In this document: positions 58,476 to 64,000 of the stretch, piece by piece
How the letters are laid out: the number at the start of each line of letters is the position of its first letter
Numbering within the stretch: position 1 is the stretch's first letter
Source: Apium graveolens
Lineage: Eukaryota; Streptophyta; Magnoliopsida; Apiales; Apiaceae
NCBI RefSeq assembly: GCF_009905375.1
Contig: NC_133650.1
Span: 145,150,476 to 145,214,475, forward strand
DNA length: 64,000 nt
Direction of reading: 5' to 3'
Notes under the pieces: generated by a model
Seen by the model: only the letters and a program-made list of their open reading frames with translations
Databases searched by the model: none
Told to the model about the DNA's origin: nothing
Translations under genes and position numbers: made by a program

Positions 58476-60012
58476 TTTTCCAAAGATCGTATTCCCTCAA
58501 CTATACTTTATCATTCAGACAAGAATTATTTATCTACTAATCATTTATTATAGGAGAAGTATTCTTCAACGCTTATTTATTTCAAACCTGATTAATCATT
58601 AAGGATTATTAATTATGTAGACATAAATTAGTTGAGAAATATTATTTCAAATATTATTTTAAAAAGTAAACTCATTCAAGGTTTAATTATTTATCGAATA
58701 TCGTTTAATTATTTATTATTCATTAAAGGGTTTATTTATGATTTAAAAATCATAGAACCTGATTTAAAATACTTTCTGATTTTCGAAAAAATCATTCGGA
58801 TAATTTCAGAACGTCGGAGAATATTATCTCGACTTATTTAATATTTTGAATATAGTTTCAAGGAGAAACTTTTCCCCCTTATTTAATTATCTGTTGACAA
58901 CGGTCAACTCACATCCTTAGTACTTCCTCCGAAAACTTTCGGAAGTACATATATATATATGAAGTAAAGCTATGCCTATCAACAAGCAAAACGCTTGGGG
59001 GAACTTTGGTGTGGTTCGAGTTCTCGAGATATGATAGGATTTCCTAAAGGATAAGGGAGGGGTAGGATCCAAGTACTTCGTGCATTGGATAGACTACTGG
59101 TACCGTATGAGACGGTACAATATGTACCTAAGGACCTGGGAAGTGCGTGTATACCCGAAATGGGACACGTATCCCGAACGCGGCCAGGGTGATAACCAGG
59201 ATACGAAGGTGTCGTCCTTCTACTAGTAGAAAAGGTTACTTTTATCGTAGTAGGACTGATCATCATATGCGGTGGCTCCAACGAATGTCCTAATTCTTCT
59301 AATTGGAATTGTGATGCAATACCGTAACCCAAGCCTAGGTGATGGGATTACTATTAAGGTATTCGCAGGATATTAAAATCCCTTAAAAGAATTATTTTCA
59401 TAAGAAGGCGTGTATCACCAAGGAAAACTATTTTCGAATAAAACATAATTATCATATATGATGTTTTACATAAGTAATCATACAGTCATTTTCATATTGT
59501 ACATTATTATGCTGGGCATTATAGCTCATACTTATTTTCTTAAATTGACACAACATAACAGTGAATCAAGATGCCTGCCATTAGAACCACAGCCAGGAAA
59601 CGGGTAGGAAATGGCCAGCTGTTCCGTAGATTGTTTGGTGTTGTACCACAGGTAGTCAGAATAAGCTGGATTAGTTTTCTGTTGTTTTTAGTTCGGCTTA
59701 TTTATAAGTATGACTTATGTAAGGTAATAAACAAGAAACGTATATTTGGCTGGAGGACTAGCCTTACTTAAAGGTTACTCCCCGGTAAGACTAAATCACT
59801 TTTGGGTTGTAATAATTATCACTTGATGGTTGAAATTACTCTAGTTATGAATGGTTCATTTCCAAGACAATAACCTGTAAGTGTGTGTGTGTGTGATAAG
59901 TGTGGGGTCGTGAAGCGTGAGGATTTATATATTGTAGTGTGAGTTGTGTGGTTATAATAGTATAGATGGCGTGGCCTCCGAGATTCCTGACCCCAGATTT
60001 TGGGGCGCCACA
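58476..60012 (+). repeat. RT5 3' LTR, last part
   Basis: Begins with the TTTTC target duplication of RT6. It contains the palindrome at 59219-59230 in a GC-rich core with the same GGGTGAT..CC...CTACTAGTAG..GGTTACT layout as RT2 and RT4. It ends GGGGCGCCACA at 60012. Confidence 0.9.
59571..59651 (+). CDS. LTR-encoded leader exon homolog, RT5 3' LTR (27 codons)
   Basis: MPAIRTTARKRVGNGQLF..., ending in phase 0 at CCACAG|GTAGTC. It differs from the 5' copy by M to I and a few silent or later changes. Confidence 0.45.
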
Positions 60013-61490
60013 CATGTCATCAGAAGAGTGAATATGCATTTAATACCTTGTGAGATTCTGAAGAATCAGTTGATTGATTTAACATTAATATGCAACTGCA
60101 ACTTTTATCAGTTTCAATTATTCTCACAGTGTTCTCAGTGATTCTACCTTCATCACCATTTTGAGGTAATAGTTCTTGTGTGGATGGAGATTCAAGAGTT
60201 ATTGTATTACTTTGACATCCATGTTCTTGTGTACGCTACTCCACTGTCTGAATTTTGAGCTTCTTTTAACAATATTTGTTGTGCAGTTGTGTCATGTTTA
60301 TCAAGGGATTCTTCCTTGTCTGCTATACTATATGAAGTATAGGTTCTTGTGGAACATGGATCAGGAAATGATGATGCTGATATGCCCCATTAAGACATAG
60401 GTTCTTGTGTGCATGATCTAGGAAGTGAAAATCTTTTGATAGTCTCATCTACATATCCAAGAGTAATCTCATTTACTCTCTTTTAGCTTTGCTGTTGTAG
60501 GAACTTCTGACAGTTTTCCCTAGAAAATCTTCCTTAAGTCTAACATAACATGGTTGATGAGCTTTTGTGAAGACCAGTATTAGATGAAGTTCTGGTACTT
60601 TCTTTTGAGATGAATCAGAATAGCCTTTGTAAGCATCTTGGACAGGAAGGGTTGTTCTAGTCATGTAGCGGTTCTGATTTAGTTAGCACAAGTATCCCCT
60701 TCATGAATTTTGTAAATTTTAGATAAGCATGAGGATCTTGGCTTATTACATCCTTCTCTTCTCAAACAACAAAACAAATGAAGAACATTTTGTGAGGTTT
60801 CTGTCCTTTTGTAAAACAGGTTCCTTTCGAGAGTCACCTGAGTGGGTTTGTGTTTGAGTTTGTGTTTGTGTTGCTGTGCTTGGGTGAACTGCAGTTTGGT
60901 TGTGAAAGATGCATTATCTGCAGCTTAGCACAAATGCCTGTTGAGTGATCCATAGATCTCAGAAATATTGTAATTAAAAAGTTTCTTGCAATTAAAAAGT
61001 TTCTTGCAATTATAGGCAAATTCAGAGAATTTTGCAAAAAATTGATTTTCAAAGATGTTTAAATACAAAAGTTAAGGAATTTAAATAAAAATCAAGAATG
61101 ATTTTGTGTAACATTCTACTTTACTTATCCATTGATATGTCTGATGCATCAGTTGAACCCAAATATGTTATCCCTGCTTCGAGTGATTTGTCTGAGTTTC
61201 ATGTTGTTGTCTTGAAGAGATTGTGTTTAACCTGTACTGCACTGAACACATGTAACTTTATGATATTTAGTTTGACATATGTAGTGTAAGATTTTCAATT
61301 GCATGCAGTATTACAAGAAAGATAATAATCAGTTAAATTATAAACATATAGCAAACAAGGCACAAACAACTTTGAAATAGAGAAGATGAAAGATTTTCAT
61401 TAATATAGAAACAGAGTACAAGTTGATTTAGATTCCAACAATTAAACCCTAATCCTAACTACTCTAGTTTCTGCTTCTTCTCTGCTTCAA
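60013..61490. other. Unresolved AT-rich DNA after RT5
   Basis: No polyprotein motif was found. GTTCTTGTG occurs four times in 240 bases (60172, 60223, 60343, 60401), often preceded by ATAG, which suggests an old LTR or terminal region. A 20 bp direct duplication (ATTAAAAAGTTTCTTGCA) lies at about 60974-61010. Confidence 0.4.
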
Positions 61491-61492
61491 TC

Positions 61493-61822
61493 CTCCTCGC
61501 CCTGCGTTGGTACACTCCAGACATGGAGTGTGCCAGAAATTATTCTCTCTTGCAGCTCCAGAGCAGCAAGGCGTTCCTGCTCAGCCACTATGTCATGTCA
61601 CTCCTGTTCGAGCGAGACTTCACCCTCAAAAAATAGAAAAATTATTTGATCGTCCCAAAAAAGTTCTTCAAAAACTTCAATGGGAACATCAGAAAAACTG
61701 CAGACTATCCCTCTAATGCGGACACGAAGCCCAACAGGGTCATAAAAGACCCTATTATTAGCCAAATGAAAGGCTGGTTGATAAACACCATTATTTATCT
61801 TGAAGAATACAGGAGCAGCCAT
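61493..61822 (-). pseudogene. Small uncharacterised gene, broken
   Basis: ATG at 61822 starts MAAPVFFKINNGVYQPAFH, with VFYDPVGLRVRIRGIV and a well-ordered mixed alpha/beta composition to EGEVSLEQE (74 codons). A TGA at about 61598 interrupts it, and the same frame continues HDIVAEQERLAALELQER for about 36 more codons. A one-base shift would lead into a basic, charged tail (RRARRIEAEKKQKLE). I do not recognise a family. It may be part of a retroelement or a host gene remnant. Confidence 0.45.
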
Positions 61823-61829
61823 TTGAGAG

Positions 61830-62365
61830 ATTTGAACAAGACGAGGGTTTGGAGTTAGGATGTTTGATGAGAGAAAAAGTAGTGATAAATATTGATGAGA
61901 GAAGGATTTGAATTTATAGAAGGAGAAAAGAAACCGAAGAGACACTCAAGTTGCCCGGTTAATAAGTGTTTTAATCACACAAACACACTTTACGCGTATC
62001 TTGGCAGTTAAAAGTGACTTAACTTTCTAGATTAACTATTCCCCATGCAAGTACACAAGAACACTTACACAAAAAGTAACCCTTCCTAATAGCAAAAGAT
62101 ATTCCACTAGCTCACTAATTAAACCAAATACTGAGAAATATTTATTTTGAATAAATTCAAAACACATAATTAGCACATAGTCAAATAAATTCAACTATTA
62201 TCAGTATTCTCAAAACACCACATATAATATACTAGTCTACTTACATTAGACGAACATATTACATATTTAATCAAAAATATGCACATAAGCACACAAATGT
62301 GTCAATAAGTCTGAGTATTTACAGAAAAAGCAAATGACTTAATGAAAAATCTGAAATATGCATTG
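61830..62365. other. AT-rich DNA, nothing recognised
   Basis: No frame, repeat or RNA gene can be supported here. Confidence 0.4.
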
Positions 62366-62369
62366 GGAT

Positions 62370-62800
62370 TTATTCGAGAAGTCATTTTTAACAATATTCG
62401 CATATTCGAGAAGTTATTTTAAGTTCTTGATTAGAGAAGTAAAATAAGCTTATCGAAATGTCTTATAAATACTCAGTTTGTCCAAATAGGACTGATAAAT
62501 TCTGAATTTTAATCAATATAAAATTAGAACAAATTTCATGTCAAAAGTATTTTGCAGAACATAATTTATGACTTAAATTATTGCAGTTAAATAGATAAGT
62601 ATAAATAGAGCTTATAGAGAATTCAAACTACTCATTCGAGAACTCTATAGTGACTTATCGAGAAGTCATTAGTTGTCTGTTCGAGAAGTTCATTTGAGAA
62701 GTCCATTATTGGCTTACTCGAGAACTCATTTGAGAAGTCATGATGACTTTTCGAGAAGTTCATTTGAGAAGTCCGAAAATTGACTTATCGAGAACTTAAT
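62370..62800. repeat. Cluster of CGAGAAGT / TTGAGAAGT motifs
   Basis: At least ten copies of an 11-12 base motif (TTCGAGAAGTCA, TTATCGAGAAGTCA, CATTTGAGAAGTC) are spread over 430 bases, densest at 62630-62800, at irregular spacing. Confidence 0.75.
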
Positions 62801-62929
62801 CAAGAAGACACAAAAAGGCTAGAGCCCAACCTAGATCTAGGGGATAGGAGACTCATTGATGGACCAAGACCCCCCTCACCCAGTGCAATCAAGTGGAGAG
62901 ACCCAGGCTCAGGTGCAACCCAGGCCCTG

Positions 62930-63047
62930 GGTCATCTCCCAGCCAGGATCCAACCCATAACCTGGATCATCTCCTAGCCAGGGTCCAACTCATGACCTCA
63001 ATCACCTTCCTACCAGGATCCAGCTCGGAACCGGGATCACCCTGAGG
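62930..63047. repeat. 35 bp GC-rich tandem repeat, about 3.3 units
   Basis: Units start near 62931, 62965, 63000 and 63034 (GTCATCTCCCAGCCAGGATC..., GATCATCTCCTAGCCAGGGT...). This is probably in the U3 part of the RT7 LTR. Confidence 0.75.
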
Positions 63048-63281
63048 GGGGTCCCAATAAGCACATGCGCACTCCACAAGCCGCCAAGGATGTGACGATG
63101 ACAACTATCAACAACTAACATATCAGACAAACACGACGCGTGTCAGAGTATCGTTAGGACACCCTAAAGGTGGTCCTCACCTAGACACGTGTATACAATC
63201 CACCCAAGCCAGGCTTCCTCCGCCTCTAGCAACCAACGGCCCTGATATAGAGGTACCAACCCCTAAACCTTACCTTTGGGC

Positions 63282-63290
63282 TATATATAG
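63282..63290 (+). promoter_or_regulatory. Candidate TATA box of RT7
   Basis: CTATATATAGCACC, with CACGTG about 95 bases upstream and a CA-rich leader after it. Confidence 0.6.
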
Positions 63291-63418
63291 CACCAAAGGT
63301 GATGAGTTTAGGGGTTATACACATTTTGAGCACACACACTCTCTTACACACAGCTTATACACACACATCCACACTTGCCCTCTCTATCTTCATCTTCCCC
63401 AACCAGACTCTTATTCTT

Positions 63419-63457
63419 ACACCGGAGGGGCCGCGGGGACAAACCCCCCTCCGGTGT
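63419..63457 (+). other. Leader hairpin in RT7
   Basis: ACACCGGAGGGG (63419-63430) pairs perfectly with CCCCTCCGGTGT (63446-63457) around a 15-base loop. It would form a very stable stem in the transcript leader. Confidence 0.75.
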
Positions 63458-63555
63458 TGTTTTGTAGGCACCCAACAACAGTTACACCCCGCTCTCAGAA
63501 GGAAGGTTCAGGCACGACATCGGAAGAAGCCGCCCCGCTCACCGGAGTTATCATT

Positions 63556-63573
63556 TGGTGCTAGAAGGAGGGG
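63556..63573 (+). other. Candidate primer-binding site of RT7
   Basis: TGGTGCTAGAAGGAGGGG three bases after the inferred LTR end. Similar sequences occur at this position in some plant gypsy elements; I could not assign the tRNA. Confidence 0.4.
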
Positions 63574-63844
63574 CGCTCCATCCTTGGGTCTCGGTGCCCC
63601 TGGATTCACCTTCATCAGAAAACTCTTAAAAGAGTCCACATCTTAAACCTGTAAGAACACAAGCAACCATACCCTCTCTTGAAGAGTCCGGGGACTCTCA
63701 ACCAGAGGATGATCAAGAAGAGTTCGGGGACTCTCAACAATCTAGGGGATCTGTCTTCGACCGAATCGAAGCTAAGGCGAGAAATAATCAAAAGAGCCTA
63801 GTAAGAAAGAGACAGAAGCAACCAGAAAGAAGAAGTTGGAAGAA

Positions 63845-64000
63845 ATGAGGGAACAAATAAGAAGAGAAGAAGAGGCAAAGCTCGAGCTAAAGATTCAGAA
63901 AAGAATACAGCTGGAAGAGGAAAGGCTTCTAGCTAAGACCAAGGCAAAAGGGCCTGGAGGGACCCAAACCCCCGAGGTCATTTTTGATGATGATGAGGAG
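63845..64000 (+). pseudogene. RT7 gag-like N-terminus, partial, runs off the window
   Basis: ATG at 63845 starts MREQIRREEEAKLELKIQKR, a charged coiled coil, then KTKAKGPGGTQTPEV and an acidic run at the window end. Open to 64000. Upstream, a different frame (FDRIEAKARNNQKSLVRKRQ, about 63757-63815) also looks coding, so a frameshift near 63830 is likely. Similar coiled-coil starts are common in Tat-type gag. Identity is inferred from position. Confidence 0.45.

Larger units (their letters stand above)
38914..60012 (+). mobile_element. RT5: Tekay/Del-lineage chromovirus, plus orientation, 5' truncated, carrying RT6
   Basis: It has a truncated 5' LTR (38914-39451), an initiator-Met-like primer site, a leader ORF, gag, protease, RT, RNase H, integrase and a C-terminal chromodomain, then a polypurine tract and a full 3' LTR (45351-60012, interrupted by RT6). 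Without RT6 the 3' LTR is about 3.7 kb. The chromodomain and pol order are typical of Tekay/Del chromoviruses. Gag-pol has about ten stops and some frameshifts. Because the left end is cut, no target duplication can be checked (bases after the right end: CATGT). Confidence 0.9.
63060..63553 (+). mobile_element. RT7 LTR end (Tat-like), 5' border not found
   Basis: It has a G-box-type ACACGTGT near 63185, a TATA box TATATATAG at 63282-63290, a CA-rich leader, a 12 bp perfect hairpin (63419-63457) and an end GGAGTTATCA at 63553. A primer-site-like TGGTGCTAGAAGGAGGGG follows at 63556. Gag-like coding follows. The start of this LTR may be in the motif-rich DNA upstream of 62900. Confidence 0.5.

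Noticed and set aside
1..64000. tRNA, rRNA or host gene sequences
   Set aside because: Only primer-binding sites complementary to tRNA ends were seen; no full tRNA fold, rRNA or intact host exon could be supported.

Overview
This is nuclear DNA from a flowering plant, probably one with a large repeat-rich genome. It consists almost wholly of Ty3/gypsy-type LTR retrotransposons nested inside one another. The evidence is plant-type primer-binding sites (tRNA-Asp, tRNA-iMet and a Tat-type site), AT-rich DNA with GC-rich LTR cores, Athila, Tekay/Del and Tat lineage polyproteins, and five-base target-site duplications (TSDs). I could not name the species. No confident host gene was seen.

Layout (RT1 to RT7 are my labels). 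RT2, a Tekay-like element on the + strand, is the oldest host visible. Its 5' LTR starts left of the window and reappears at 1-12, 11149-14444 and 38543-38784. RT1 (13-11148, - strand, Athila lineage, TSD GGAAC) sits inside that LTR. So does RT3 (14445-38542, + strand, TSD GTAAT), a non-autonomous element with ~4.1 kb LTRs and only 1.4 kb of non-coding interior. RT4 (18156-31593, - strand, TSD CAAAG, 4 kb LTRs, decayed Tekay-like interior) is nested in the 5' LTR of RT3. At ~38914 RT2 is fused to the truncated 5' LTR of RT5 (38914-60012, + strand, Tekay chromovirus with gag, protease, RT, RNase H, integrase and chromodomain, all broken by stops and frameshifts). RT6 (47557-58475, + strand, Tat lineage with a second archaeal-type RNase H) is nested in the 3' LTR of RT5. 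From 60013 to the end the DNA is less resolved: a small broken gene on the - strand, arrays of short motifs, then the LTR end and gag start of a further Tat-like element (RT7).

Every gag-pol seen in full is disabled. The one long intact reading frame is the 391-codon protein downstream of pol in RT1 (2656-3831), related to the plant 'putative transposon protein' family. RT6 also carries a large antisense gene (54359-56354) with its own TATA box and good splice sites, and satellite-like tandem arrays next to its 3' LTR.

The observation I rate highest is a split leader gene in the Tekay-like elements. A 27-28 codon ATG-started exon lies inside the LTR and ends in phase 0 at a GT donor in five LTR copies of three elements (RT2, RT4, RT5). 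In RT5 and RT4 an in-phase acceptor beyond the primer-binding site joins it to an acidic reading frame upstream of gag. If real, the intron removes the LTR end and primer-binding site, so the spliced RNA codes for a protein but cannot serve as a normal genome. Splicing here is inferred from sequence only.
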